NCBI GenBank assembly: GCA_024236155.1
Contig: JACKLA010000001.1
Location: 1,116,001-1,180,000 of the forward strand
Source: Sphingomonadaceae bacterium
GTDB taxonomy: Bacteria > Pseudomonadota > Alphaproteobacteria > Sphingomonadales > Sphingomonadaceae
DNA length: 64,000 nt
Direction of reading: 5' to 3'
The translations under genes and the position numbers were made by a program. The notes beneath the pieces were generated by a model. That model was not told the origin of the DNA, did no database searches, and worked only from the letters and a program-made list of their open reading frames with translations. Positions 36,197 through 44,633 of the stretch are shown in pieces; within the stretch, counting starts at the first letter, position 1; each line of letters begins with the position of its first letter.

Positions 36197-38566
36197 ATGT
36201 CGCGCTCCCTTGCTGTTCGAAATCTTGGTGTTTCCATTGCCGCAGCTGTGCTGCTGGCCGGTTGTGGCGGCGGCGCTGGCGGGCGTTCGATCAGCGTGCC
36301 CGGTCCGACGCCCACACCGACCCCAACACCAACTCCAACTCCAACGCCTACCCCGACGCCCACTCCAACGCCGAGTTCTTCTTTCAACACTGCCGAGTTC
36401 CGCCGGTCCGAGGGCCCGGATTTCCACAATGCGGTAACGGCCTGGCAGGAGGGGATAACCGGCGTCGGCGCGACCATCGCAATAATCGACACCGGGATCG
36501 ACACCGACAGTCCTGAATTCGCGGGACGGCTTCATGCCGATTCCCGCGATGTTGCAGGCAATGGTACGGTCGAGGCTGAAGACGACCACGGCACGAATGT
36601 CGCAATGGTCGCCGCCGCAGCGCGCGACAATACAGGTGTGGTCGGGATTGCCTTCGGGGCCACGATCCTCGCCCTGCGCGCGGATGAACCGGGGACTTGT
36701 GCAACCGGGACGGCCGATCCGCTCGACGGCTGCTCGTTTAGCGACAATGACATCGCTGCCGGGGTGAACCAGGCGATTGCTTCCGGCGCGCGGGTGATCA
36801 ATCTCAGCCTTGGGGGCAGCCCGCCCAATGCAGCCTTGCGAACCGCCATCCAGCGCGCTGCTGCAGCCGGGATCGTGATTGTCGTTTCGGCTGGCAACGA
36901 CGGTGACAGCACCGATCCGCAGATCGACCCGGACCAGCCCGATCCCTTTGCTGCTGGCCTGCAGGGGATAGCCGCCGCGAATGTCATCATCGTCGGCTCG
37001 GTCGATGAGAATGGCCAGTTCTCCGATTTCAGCAACCGGGCAGGAAGCCTTGCAGCCAGCTATATCAGCGCGCGCGGGGAAGGCATCTGCTGCACCTATG
37101 AAGACGGCACGCTGCAAATCACCACCGATGCCGATGGCAATCGCTTTGTCACGCTGTTTTCGGGCACCAGCTTTTCGGCGCCGCAGGTAGCCGGTGCGGT
37201 CGCCCTGCTGGCGCAGGCGTTTCCCAACCTGACCGGTCAGCAGATCGTCGAAATCCTGCTCGACAGCGCGCGCGATGCCGGTGCCGCCGGGACCGATGCG
37301 ATCTATGGCCGTGGAATTCTCGACATAGCCCGTGCCCTGCAACCATCGGGCACGACCACGCTGGCGGGGACGAGCGTATCGGTTGTCCTGGCCGACGATA
37401 CGGGTGTCGGTTCCACTGCGATGGGCGATGCTTTCACCCAGGTGCCGCTCGAAACGATCATCACCGACAAATACAACCGGGCGTATAATTTCGACCTTGG
37501 CAATGGCCTGCGCCGCGCCAATGCTCGCCAATTGCTTCACGGCGCGGTCGATGCCCGCTCGCGCCGTGTTTCGGGCTCGGGCGGACCGGTTGCATTCGCA
37601 TTTTCAATCGGTGACGATGGCGAACTCCTGTCACCGCTGCGGCTCGCAGCGGGCGATGCGGAACAGGCGCGCGTGCTGGCAGGCCGGATCGCGCTCAGGC
37701 TCTCGCCCGATACCGACCTCGCTTTCGGGTTTGCCGAGAGCACTGATGGGCTCGTTGCACAATTGCAGGGGCAGCAACGCCCGGCCTTCATGATCGCGCA
37801 GGATGCGGCGGGCGATACCGGTTTCCAGCAATCGACCGATGCCTCACTCGCCTTACGTCGCCAGATCGGCCCCTGGGGCTTCACTGTGGCAGCACAGGAT
37901 GGTGAGGCATGGCTGGGTGCCACGCGCAACAGTTCGGTGCTGCCGATTGGCGGGCGCGAACGGCGCGAGGTCTCTAGCCTGACGCTCGCTGCCGACCGCG
38001 ATTTCGGGGATCTGCAGGCAGCACTCGGCCTTACCCTGATGGATGAGAGCGACACCGTGCTTGGCGCCTATTTCAGTGACAGCATCGGCAATGGCGGTGC
38101 GCGCACCCTGTTTGTCGATGCCAACGCAGCTTACCCGCTGACCGGCAAATGGCGCATGGGCGGCGCATTGCGTTACGGCATGACCGAAGCGCGGCAGGCC
38201 GGACGGATTGGCGCAGGATCGCGTTTCGACAGCATGGCCTGGTCGTTCGATGTGACCCGATCCGGCGTGTTCCAGCGAGCGGACAGCATGGGACTGCGCG
38301 TGTCCCAGCCACTGCGGGTCGAAGGGGGCGGCCTGTTGCTCGACCTGCCGATTGCCTATGACTATGCCAGCGAAAGCGCGGTGTTCGGCGAGCGTTTCCT
38401 GTCGCTATCGCCCGAAGGGCGCGAGCTTATGGGCGAGTTGTCATGGCACGGGGAGATGCTGGGCGGTAACACCACGACCAGCCTGTTCGTGCGTCGCCAG
38501 CCTGGCCATGTAGCTGCCGCAGCGGATGACGCGGGCGTGGTGTTGCGCTGGAACCGGCAGTTCTGA
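36197..38566 (+). CDS. S8 subtilisin lipoprotein, probable autotransporter (NalP-like)
   Basis: The protein has 789 residues. MSRSLAVRNLGVSIAAAVLL leads to a lipobox ending at Cys23. A proline-threonine linker of about 12 PT units follows. The subtilisin domain has its triad Asp97 (IIDTGID), His131 (DDHGTNVA) and Ser325 (SGTSFSAPQVAG). After residue 400 the chain shows alternating polar and apolar strands (WGFTVAAQDGEAWLGATRNS) and ends in WNRQF, with the terminal phenylalanine typical of outer-membrane barrels. This is the design of NalP, a lipidated serine-protease autotransporter. GAAGGA six bases before the ATG at 36197 fixes the start. Passenger release and substrate are inference. Confidence 0.85.
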   Translation: MSRSLAVRNLGVSIAAAVLLAGCGGGAGGRSISVPGPTPTPTPTPTPTPTPTPTPTPTPSSSFNTAEFRRSEGPDFHNAVTAWQEGITGVGATIAIIDTGIDTDSPEFAGRLHADSRDVAGNGTVEAEDDHGTNVAMVAAAARDNTGVVGIAFGATILALRADEPGTCATGTADPLDGCSFSDNDIAAGVNQAIASGARVINLSLGGSPPNAALRTAIQRAAAAGIVIVVSAGNDGDSTDPQIDPDQPDPFAAGLQGIAAANVIIVGSVDENGQFSDFSNRAGSLAASYISARGEGICCTYEDGTLQITTDADGNRFVTLFSGTSFSAPQVAGAVALLAQAFPNLTGQQIVEILLDSARDAGAAGTDAIYGRGILDIARALQPSGTTTLAGTSVSVVLADDTGVGSTAMGDAFTQVPLETIITDKYNRAYNFDLGNGLRRANARQLLHGAVDARSRRVSGSGGPVAFAFSIGDDGELLSPLRLAAGDAEQARVLAGRIALRLSPDTDLAFGFAESTDGLVAQLQGQQRPAFMIAQDAAGDTGFQQSTDASLALRRQIGPWGFTVAAQDGEAWLGATRNSSVLPIGGRERREVSSLTLAADRDFGDLQAALGLTLMDESDTVLGAYFSDSIGNGGARTLFVDANAAYPLTGKWRMGGALRYGMTEARQAGRIGAGSRFDSMAWSFDVTRSGVFQRADSMGLRVSQPLRVEGGGLLLDLPIAYDYASESAVFGERFLSLSPEGRELMGELSWHGEMLGGNTTTSLFVRRQPGHVAAAADDAGVVLRWNRQF

Positions 38567-38569
38567 CGA

Positions 38570-39652
38570 TTATTCCGGCATCCCGGCAGCCACGGCGAAA
38601 TCGTAAGCCCTTTCGATCAGCGGGGTGACCCGCTCGCTCATCGACTTGGCATGCGCCGAAGAGGCCGTGCCATCGATCACCCGCTTCTTGATCCCTTGCA
38701 TGATCCCGGCAAGCCGGAACAAGTTATATCCGAAATACCAGTCCATCGGCGGAATCGGGTAACCGGTGCGCGCGACATAGCGTTCGACCGCTTCGTCCTG
38801 CGAGGGGATGCCCAGCTCATCCAGATCGAGGCCGAGCAGCCCGGCACGCCCGTCTGCCGGATTGTGCCAGTTGAGCATCAGATAGCTGAAATCGGCGATC
38901 GGATCGCCCAGTGTCGAAAGCTCCCAGTCGAGCACTGCCAGTACGCGATTTTCGTCACGCGCGAATATCATGTTATCGAGCCGGTAGTCGCCGTGGACGA
39001 CCGAGCTTTCGTGCTGCGGCGGGATGGTTTCGGGCAACCATTCGATCAGCCGTTCCATCTTCGGCTGGTGCTCGGTTTCGGACAGCTTGTATTGCTTGGT
39101 CCAGCGGTTGATCTGGCGTGCGCAGTAATCGTCGGGCTTGCCGAAATCACCCAAGCCGATCTCTGCCGGTTTCTGCAGGTGCAGGTCCGCCATGGTGTCG
39201 ATCATTGCGTGATAGATGGCGCGCCGTTCTTCAGGTGTGTTGTCGGGCAGGGCTCCGTTCCACAGGCTGCGCCCGTCGGCCATGCTCATCACGAAGAACT
39301 TGGCGCCGATCACCTCGGGGCCCTCGCACAGGCCATAGGTGCGCGGGACGGGGAAGCCGGTGGGATAGAGACCGGTCATCGCCTTGTATTCGCGGTCCAC
39401 CGCATGGGCGCTTGGCAGCAACTTGCCGAAGGGCTGGCGACGCAGGACATAGGATGCGTTCGGGGTATCGATGCGATAGGTCGGGTTCGACTGGCCACCC
39501 TTGAACTTGGTGTAGCTGATCGGCCCGGCATAGCCCTCGACATTCGCCTCGAACCACCCGGTCAGCCGGTCGAGATCGAGGCGGTCCGCTTCGGGCACCT
39601 CGATCGTGCCGACCATTTCCTTCTGGTAGTCGATCGCACCTTCGTCCGCCAT
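38570..39652 (-). CDS. phosphotransferase (APH / ACAD10-11 kinase type)
   Basis: The protein has 360 residues of the aminoglycoside-phosphotransferase fold. The nucleotide lobe has FKGGQSNPTYRID and YVLRRQPFGKLL. The catalytic loop is VVHGDYRLDNMIF and the metal aspartate lies in VLAVLDWELSTLGDPIAD. This branch matches the kinase domain fused to acyl-CoA dehydrogenase in eukaryotic ACAD10/ACAD11. Such kinases phosphorylate 4-hydroxyacyl-CoA so that the dehydrogenase partner can eliminate phosphate. An ACAD11-like dehydrogenase is two genes upstream in the same operon, which fits. The start shares one base with the stop of the alcohol dehydrogenase. Confidence 0.88.
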   Translation of the reverse strand: MADEGAIDYQKEMVGTIEVPEADRLDLDRLTGWFEANVEGYAGPISYTKFKGGQSNPTYRIDTPNASYVLRRQPFGKLLPSAHAVDREYKAMTGLYPTGFPVPRTYGLCEGPEVIGAKFFVMSMADGRSLWNGALPDNTPEERRAIYHAMIDTMADLHLQKPAEIGLGDFGKPDDYCARQINRWTKQYKLSETEHQPKMERLIEWLPETIPPQHESSVVHGDYRLDNMIFARDENRVLAVLDWELSTLGDPIADFSYLMLNWHNPADGRAGLLGLDLDELGIPSQDEAVERYVARTGYPIPPMDWYFGYNLFRLAGIMQGIKKRVIDGTASSAHAKSMSERVTPLIERAYDFAVAAGMPE

Positions 39653-40740
39653 CAGTCGAACACCACCACGCTGCGCGCCGAATGGCCTTCACGCATCTTG
39701 TCGAAGCCCTTGTTGATGTCTTCCAGCGGAATACGTTCGGCGATGATCGTGTCGAGATCGAGCAACCCGCGCATGTAGAAATCGACGAGGCGGGGCAGGT
39801 CGACCGGGAACTGGTTGTAGCCCATAATCGCGCCTTGAAGCTTCTTGCCGGAAAGCAGGTCCATCGCGCCGAGGCCGACTTTGCAATCGAGCGGCATCAT
39901 GCCGAGAATGATCGCCGTGCCGCCACGACGCAGCGAAGCGACCGCGAGGTCCGCCGATGCCTGCCTGCCGACGGCTTCGATACCGTAGTGCACGCCGCCA
40001 CCGGAAATCGCGATGATCTGCTTGGCTGCATCTTCTGCCAGCGCATCGACCGTGTGCGTCGCGCCGAGGACTTTGGCCAGCTCCCGCTTTTCCTCCAGCG
40101 GATCGGCAGCAATCACCTTGCCGGCACCCGCAATGCGCGCCGCATTGATCGCGGCGAGTCCAACCCCGCCGCAGCCGACCACCAGCACCGTCTCACCCGG
40201 TGTGACATTGGCGGCGTTGAAGATCGCCCCCGCACCGGTCGTCACCGCGCAGCCGAGAAGGGCGGCACGGTCAAGCGGCATGTCCTTGTCGATCGATACG
40301 CAGGCGTTCTCATGGATCAGCATCTGCTCGCTGAACGCCGAGAGGTTGAGCATTTGCGCCACTGGCGATCCATCTGCGCGGCTAATGCGGGCCGGGCCAT
40401 CGGGCGAGCGCCGCGTAGATGCGCCAAGGCACAGCGCCATGCGGCCGGTAACGCAGAATTCGCACTGGCCGCAAAACGCGCTGAGGCAGGATACGACGTG
40501 TTCGCCCGGCTTCACCGTCTTCACTTCACTGCCTACCGCACGCACCACGCCTGCCGCTTCATGCCCCGGAATCGCCGGGAGCGGATGCGGATAGGCCCCG
40601 TCGATGAAGTGCAGGTCCGAATGACACAGGCCGCAGGCCTTGGTGTCGATCAGCACTTCATGCGGTGCCGGGTCGGCCAGCTCGACCTCGCCGATGACGA
40701 GGCCGTTGCCGGGCTGTTCGAGGATTGCTGCCTTTGCCAT
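39652..40740 (-). CDS. zinc-dependent alcohol dehydrogenase (MDR family)
   Basis: The protein has 362 residues of the medium-chain dehydrogenase family. The catalytic zinc site is CGLCHSDLHFIDG and PGHEAAGVV. The structural zinc site has four cysteines in CGQCEFCVTGRMALC. The NAD loop is VLVVGCGGVGLAAIN. The sequence is of the class III/benzyl-alcohol-type branch (long structural loop ending LCLGAS). It would oxidise an alcohol intermediate of the pathway served by the flanking kinase and acyl-CoA dehydrogenase genes; the actual alcohol is unknown. Confidence 0.92.
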   Translation of the reverse strand: MAKAAILEQPGNGLVIGEVELADPAPHEVLIDTKACGLCHSDLHFIDGAYPHPLPAIPGHEAAGVVRAVGSEVKTVKPGEHVVSCLSAFCGQCEFCVTGRMALCLGASTRRSPDGPARISRADGSPVAQMLNLSAFSEQMLIHENACVSIDKDMPLDRAALLGCAVTTGAGAIFNAANVTPGETVLVVGCGGVGLAAINAARIAGAGKVIAADPLEEKRELAKVLGATHTVDALAEDAAKQIIAISGGGVHYGIEAVGRQASADLAVASLRRGGTAIILGMMPLDCKVGLGAMDLLSGKKLQGAIMGYNQFPVDLPRLVDFYMRGLLDLDTIIAERIPLEDINKGFDKMREGHSARSVVVFD

Positions 40741-40753
40741 CTTGTCCTCTTGC

Positions 40754-42040
40754 TCAGCGCGTCACGGCCAGGTCGCCCGAACTCAGGCCGGGGTCGTTGG
40801 GCAGGTCGGAATGCTTGGCGAATTCCATCCGCGCGATCGAGCGGGCATGGACTTCGTCCGGCCCGTCGGCCAGCCGCAGCGTGCGCTGGTGGGCATAGGC
40901 ATTGGCGAGGCCATAGTCGTCCGACACGCCGCCGCCGCCATGCGCCTGGATCGCGTCGTCGATGATCTTGAGTGCCATGGTCGGTGCCTGCACCTTGATC
41001 ATGGCGATTTCCTGCTTGGCAACCTTGTTGCCGACCTTGTCCATCATGTCTGCCGCCTTGAGGCAGAGCAGGCGGGTCATGTCGATATCGATGCGGGCAC
41101 GCGCGACGCGTTCTTCCCATACCGAGTGCTTGTAGATCGGTTTGCCGAAGGCGGTGCGGGACTGGAGGCGCTGGCACATCTTGGCCAGTGCTTCTTCCGC
41201 CACGCCAATGGTCCGCATGCAGTGATGGATGCGGCCTGGCCCAAGGCGGCCCTGCGCGATCTCGAAACCGCGCCCTTCACCCAGCAACAGGTTGCTGACC
41301 GGCACGCGGACGTCCTTCAGCTCGACTTCCATGTGGCCGTGCGGGGCATCGTCGTAACCGAACACTGGCAGGTGGCGCAGGATATTCACCCCCGGCGCGT
41401 CCATCGGCACGATCAGCTGGGATTGTTGCGCATGGCGCTGCGCACCAAAATCGGTCTTGCCCATCACGATAGCGACCTTGCAACGCGGATCGCCAAGGCC
41501 GGATGACCACCACTTGCGCCCGTTGACGACATACTCGTCGCCATCGCGCTCGATCCGGGTTTCGATATTGGTTGCGTCCGAGCTGGCCACGGCAGGCTCG
41601 GTCATCAGGAAGGCGGAGCGGATCTCGCCATTCATCAGCGGGGTGAGCCACCTGTCCTTCTGTTCGCGCGTGCCGTAGCGATGGAACACTTCCATATTGC
41701 CGGTATCGGGTGCGGAGCAGTTGAACACCTCGCTCGACCAGCCGATGCGGCCCATTTCCTCGGCGCACAAGGCGTATTCGAGATTGGTCAGGCCGGGGCC
41801 GTCGAATTCAAAACTGTCGTCGACATGGCTCAGCTGTCCCTGCGGCGGCATGAACAGGTTCCAGATGCCCTGTTCCTTGGCCTTCACCTTCATCTCTTCG
41901 ATGATCGGGATGACCTTCCAGCGATCGCCCTCGGCATCCTGCTGCTTGTAGATGTGGTGGTTGGGGCGGATATTCTTCTCGATGAAGTCACGCACGCGGT
42001 CGCGCCAGTGGCTCTGGCGGTCGGTCAGGTCGAAATTCAT
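40754..42040 (-). CDS. ACAD11-like acyl-CoA dehydrogenase
   Basis: The protein has 428 residues. NLEYALCAEEMGRIGWSSEV, FNCSAPDTGNMEVFHRYGT, FLMTEPAVASSDATNIETRI and GEGRGFEIAQGRLGPGRIHH are near-verbatim ACAD10/ACAD11 blocks. The FAD and substrate pockets are complete (QAHGGGGVSDDYGL, LRLADGPDEVH). The longer frame to 42199 was rejected because MNFDLTDRQSHWRDRVRDF is the normal family N-terminus and a GAGAGGATAATC lies before it. With the kinase at 38570 it can form the two-component version of a 4-hydroxyacyl-CoA dehydrating system. Confidence 0.93.
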   Translation of the reverse strand: MNFDLTDRQSHWRDRVRDFIEKNIRPNHHIYKQQDAEGDRWKVIPIIEEMKVKAKEQGIWNLFMPPQGQLSHVDDSFEFDGPGLTNLEYALCAEEMGRIGWSSEVFNCSAPDTGNMEVFHRYGTREQKDRWLTPLMNGEIRSAFLMTEPAVASSDATNIETRIERDGDEYVVNGRKWWSSGLGDPRCKVAIVMGKTDFGAQRHAQQSQLIVPMDAPGVNILRHLPVFGYDDAPHGHMEVELKDVRVPVSNLLLGEGRGFEIAQGRLGPGRIHHCMRTIGVAEEALAKMCQRLQSRTAFGKPIYKHSVWEERVARARIDIDMTRLLCLKAADMMDKVGNKVAKQEIAMIKVQAPTMALKIIDDAIQAHGGGGVSDDYGLANAYAHQRTLRLADGPDEVHARSIARMEFAKHSDLPNDPGLSSGDLAVTR

Positions 42041-42128
42041 GTGATTATCCTCTCTTCGTGCGAATCCGTTGCGGTGTGAAACTGGCAGAGCCAGGCAGGC
42101 TCGCCAAGCGTGTTTTCCGGTTTGGGTA

Positions 42129-43598
42129 TCATGGTAGTATTCTCGTCCCGTCAGGGTCAGCGCGGGCTTCTGCATCAAGTTTTGCCAGTCGCGATTCATG
42201 GTCGGCGCGGTCGATCGGGAAACGGCGCATTACCAGCAGGCCAACGCTGCCGATCACCAGTATCGAGAAGACATATCCCAGCGCGACATTGTCGAGCACC
42301 GGGCCTGCAACCTCACCCGGTTTCGCTGATCGAGGGAACAGTGCCCAGGAAAGGATTTGTCCGGCAACGAAGATACCGATGCCGGTTGCGCATTTCTGCA
42401 TGAAGAAATAGCCGGCAAAAAACAGCCCTTCGGAGCGGCGACCGGTTTCCGACTGCGACGCCTCGACAACGTCAGCCATCATCGAACTCGACAGGACCAT
42501 CAGGGCAATCGCAAAGGTGTTGGACAGGAACACGATGCCAAACATCACCGCAACGCTCGGCTTGTCTCCAATCATGGGGAACAGGTCGAAATAGTAGAGC
42601 AGGTAAAGCAACGTGTTGAAGGCGAGCGAAGCGAGGCCAGAAATGATCGCTGCTTCGCGCTTTCCGAGCCATCTCGCCAGTGGCGCGACAATGATGAATG
42701 CAGCAATCATCGTGCCGAACAGCATCACGGCATAGGCCGTCTTTTCGCCCTGGTCGAATAGCCACAGAAAGCCGATCAGGTAGTTGGTGAGCGAGAAGGA
42801 AATCCCCTGATTGATGAAGCCGAACAACGCGGCGAACACCAGCCAGAGGAATGCCCTGTTGGACAATGTATGCTTCATCTCGCGCAGTATGGCAGCAATG
42901 CCGCCTTGCTGTGCCTTGCGCGGAGGAGATGGCCGGGCGATGCGCCGATGTTGCCCGACTGCTGACAGCAGCACCGCGCCTGCCATCAGTATAGCTCCGG
43001 CGCTCGAATAGGCGACGTAGCCCGCCGCGTCGGTCTCGCCACCCTGGCGGAAGAACACTGCATAGGCGAGAATCAGGATCAGCAATCCGCCCGCCCAGCC
43101 GAACAGGAAGCGGTAACGCATCAGTATTGTTCGTTCGTCGTAATCGGCGGTCAGTTCAGGCACCAGCGCGATCGAGGGAACCTCGCACATGGACACCAGA
43201 GAGCGCACGACGATCGCCCAGCCAACCAGCCAGGCAATGACGATGGCGTCGCTGCCTTCTGGTGGATGCCATAGTGCAAGCCATGCAAGAGCAAGAGGAA
43301 CCGGAGCGCCGTAAAGCCAGGGCAGCCGTCGCCCCCATCTTGTTTGTGTGCGATCGGACAATTCGCCAATCACCGGGTCGATGAATGCGTCGGCGATAAG
43401 GGCAACCATGATTGCCGTACCAACCAGGCCGGCGTCGATCCCCGCTACCTGATTGTAGAACAGCAGAAGGAAGGTCGAAAAACCGTTTTCTTTCACACCA
43501 TAGGCGATGCTGCCGAAGCCATGCATGACCTTGAGGCGGACGGGCAGTTGCTCGGCTTTTGGAATCTGTCCCGCAGCGTCGCTCGCCGGAGTGTTCAC
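42129..43598 (-). CDS. MFS transporter of the GPH (glycoside-pentoside-hexuronide) type
   Basis: The protein has 489 residues and about 12 membrane helices. The GPH signature is in ALIADAFIDPVIGELSDRT (the DPxxGxxxD motif), followed by QTRWGRRLPWLYGAPVPLAL. Members are cation symporters for sugars or glycosides, but those in catabolic islands may carry organic acids. The start is GTG at 43598, overlapping the stop of the upstream SDR gene (GTGA). The cargo is probably the compound degraded by the surrounding dehydrogenases. Confidence 0.88.
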   Translation of the reverse strand: MNTPASDAAGQIPKAEQLPVRLKVMHGFGSIAYGVKENGFSTFLLLFYNQVAGIDAGLVGTAIMVALIADAFIDPVIGELSDRTQTRWGRRLPWLYGAPVPLALAWLALWHPPEGSDAIVIAWLVGWAIVVRSLVSMCEVPSIALVPELTADYDERTILMRYRFLFGWAGGLLILILAYAVFFRQGGETDAAGYVAYSSAGAILMAGAVLLSAVGQHRRIARPSPPRKAQQGGIAAILREMKHTLSNRAFLWLVFAALFGFINQGISFSLTNYLIGFLWLFDQGEKTAYAVMLFGTMIAAFIIVAPLARWLGKREAAIISGLASLAFNTLLYLLYYFDLFPMIGDKPSVAVMFGIVFLSNTFAIALMVLSSSMMADVVEASQSETGRRSEGLFFAGYFFMQKCATGIGIFVAGQILSWALFPRSAKPGEVAGPVLDNVALGYVFSILVIGSVGLLVMRRFPIDRADHESRLAKLDAEARADPDGTRILP

Positions 43599-44446
43599 GA
43601 GCCTTGCTTCGCAGGCGCCTGCATCGCCTCGAGTGCATCGAACATACCCGGCTCCTCGGGATCCCAGCTATAACGCGGGCCGATCGTGATGCCGCCATCG
43701 ACGATCAATGAAGTGCCGGTGACGAAGCCGGCTGCCGGGCTGGCAAGGAATGCGCAGGCTTCGGCGATGTCTGAAGGCTGCCCGCCGCGTTTCACCGGCT
43801 GCGCGTTGGACGACATCTGTGCGATAGCGCCCTTGGCGAGCACTTTCACCTCGTCGGTCAGTTCGAGCGCGGAGGTAAAGATGTTGGTGTTGATGAAGCC
43901 CGGCTGGATCGCGTTCACCCGGATGCCGAACTGGCACAGGTCTGCCGCAGCCATCTTGGTCAGGTGCAGTACACCGGCCTTGGCCACTGCATAGGCGGTC
44001 GGCGAATATCCGGGGCCTACGGCTGCCACGCTCGACACATTGACGATCGCCGCGCCCGGGCGGCTCTTCATGTGCGGCACGGCATAGCGGATACCCATCG
44101 CGACCGATCGCAGCAGCAGGCCCATCGTCCGGTCCCAGCCGTCCGGTTCGATTTCGTGGATCGGCGCGCGGTCGCCTGCTGCACCGGCATTGTTGAACAG
44201 CACATCGATGCCGCCGGTTTCTTCCCCGGCCCGGTCCATCAGCGACTTGAGGTCGTCGCAGGAGGTCACATCGCATTGCTGAAAGCGGATCGAGCCGTCA
44301 GAGCCAGCGGCCAGCGCCTCACCCGCTTCGCGGTCGATATCGGACGCATAAACCGTGGCACCTTCGCCCGCGAACAGCTTGCTGGCGGCTTCGCCGATAC
44401 CCGATGCGGCACCTGTAATCACGACTGTCTTGCCCGAGAATCGCAT
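43595..44446 (-). CDS. SDR family oxidoreductase
   Basis: The protein has 283 residues of the classical short-chain dehydrogenase type. The cofactor loop is VITGAASGIGEAASKLF, followed by VLFNNAGAAGD. The catalytic serine is in AAIVNVSSVAAVG and the YxxxK pair is in TAYAVAKAGVLH. Asp in ASDIDREAG after strand 2 suggests NAD rather than NADP. The frame stays open to 44512, but MRFSGKTVVITGA is the natural start. It is the first gene of the SDR-transporter pair, divergent from the acyl-CoA dehydrogenase operon. Confidence 0.92.
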   Translation of the reverse strand: MRFSGKTVVITGAASGIGEAASKLFAGEGATVYASDIDREAGEALAAGSDGSIRFQQCDVTSCDDLKSLMDRAGEETGGIDVLFNNAGAAGDRAPIHEIEPDGWDRTMGLLLRSVAMGIRYAVPHMKSRPGAAIVNVSSVAAVGPGYSPTAYAVAKAGVLHLTKMAAADLCQFGIRVNAIQPGFINTNIFTSALELTDEVKVLAKGAIAQMSSNAQPVKRGGQPSDIAEACAFLASPAAGFVTGTSLIVDGGITIGPRYSWDPEEPGMFDALEAMQAPAKQGS

Positions 44447-44572
44447 CGTCGGTCTCTCCCTGTATTTTGGCGTCAGCTTAGGGTGAGAGAAGCCCGCGTC
44501 AACGCATGTCACTTTGACGCTACGGCATGGCGGGGCAGGGTAATGCAGCTTGCAGTCGGGGGCCGAATCACC

Positions 44573-44588
44573 TTAACGTAAGCGTTAA
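44573..44588. promoter_or_regulatory. palindromic operator candidate, TTAACGTAAGCGTTAA
   Basis: TTAACG and CGTTAA flank a TAAG centre in the 187-base divergent region between the SDR-transporter genes and the paired acyl-CoA dehydrogenase operon. A 13-of-16 match occurs at 50127-50142 in a second divergent promoter beside an acyl-CoA dehydrogenase. The form resembles MerR-family LiuR-type operators (TTTACGT/ACGTAAA) as I recall them. The regulator gene is not in the window. Confidence 0.6.
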
Positions 44589-44633
44589 CCGGCAAGCGCG
44601 TTTGCTGCCCGAAATCCAAGGAGAGGAGCCATC

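Noticed and set aside
38570..39652. Annotation as an aminoglycoside resistance enzyme
   Set aside because: The fold is shared, but sequence and the operon with an ACAD11-like dehydrogenase point to a metabolic kinase.
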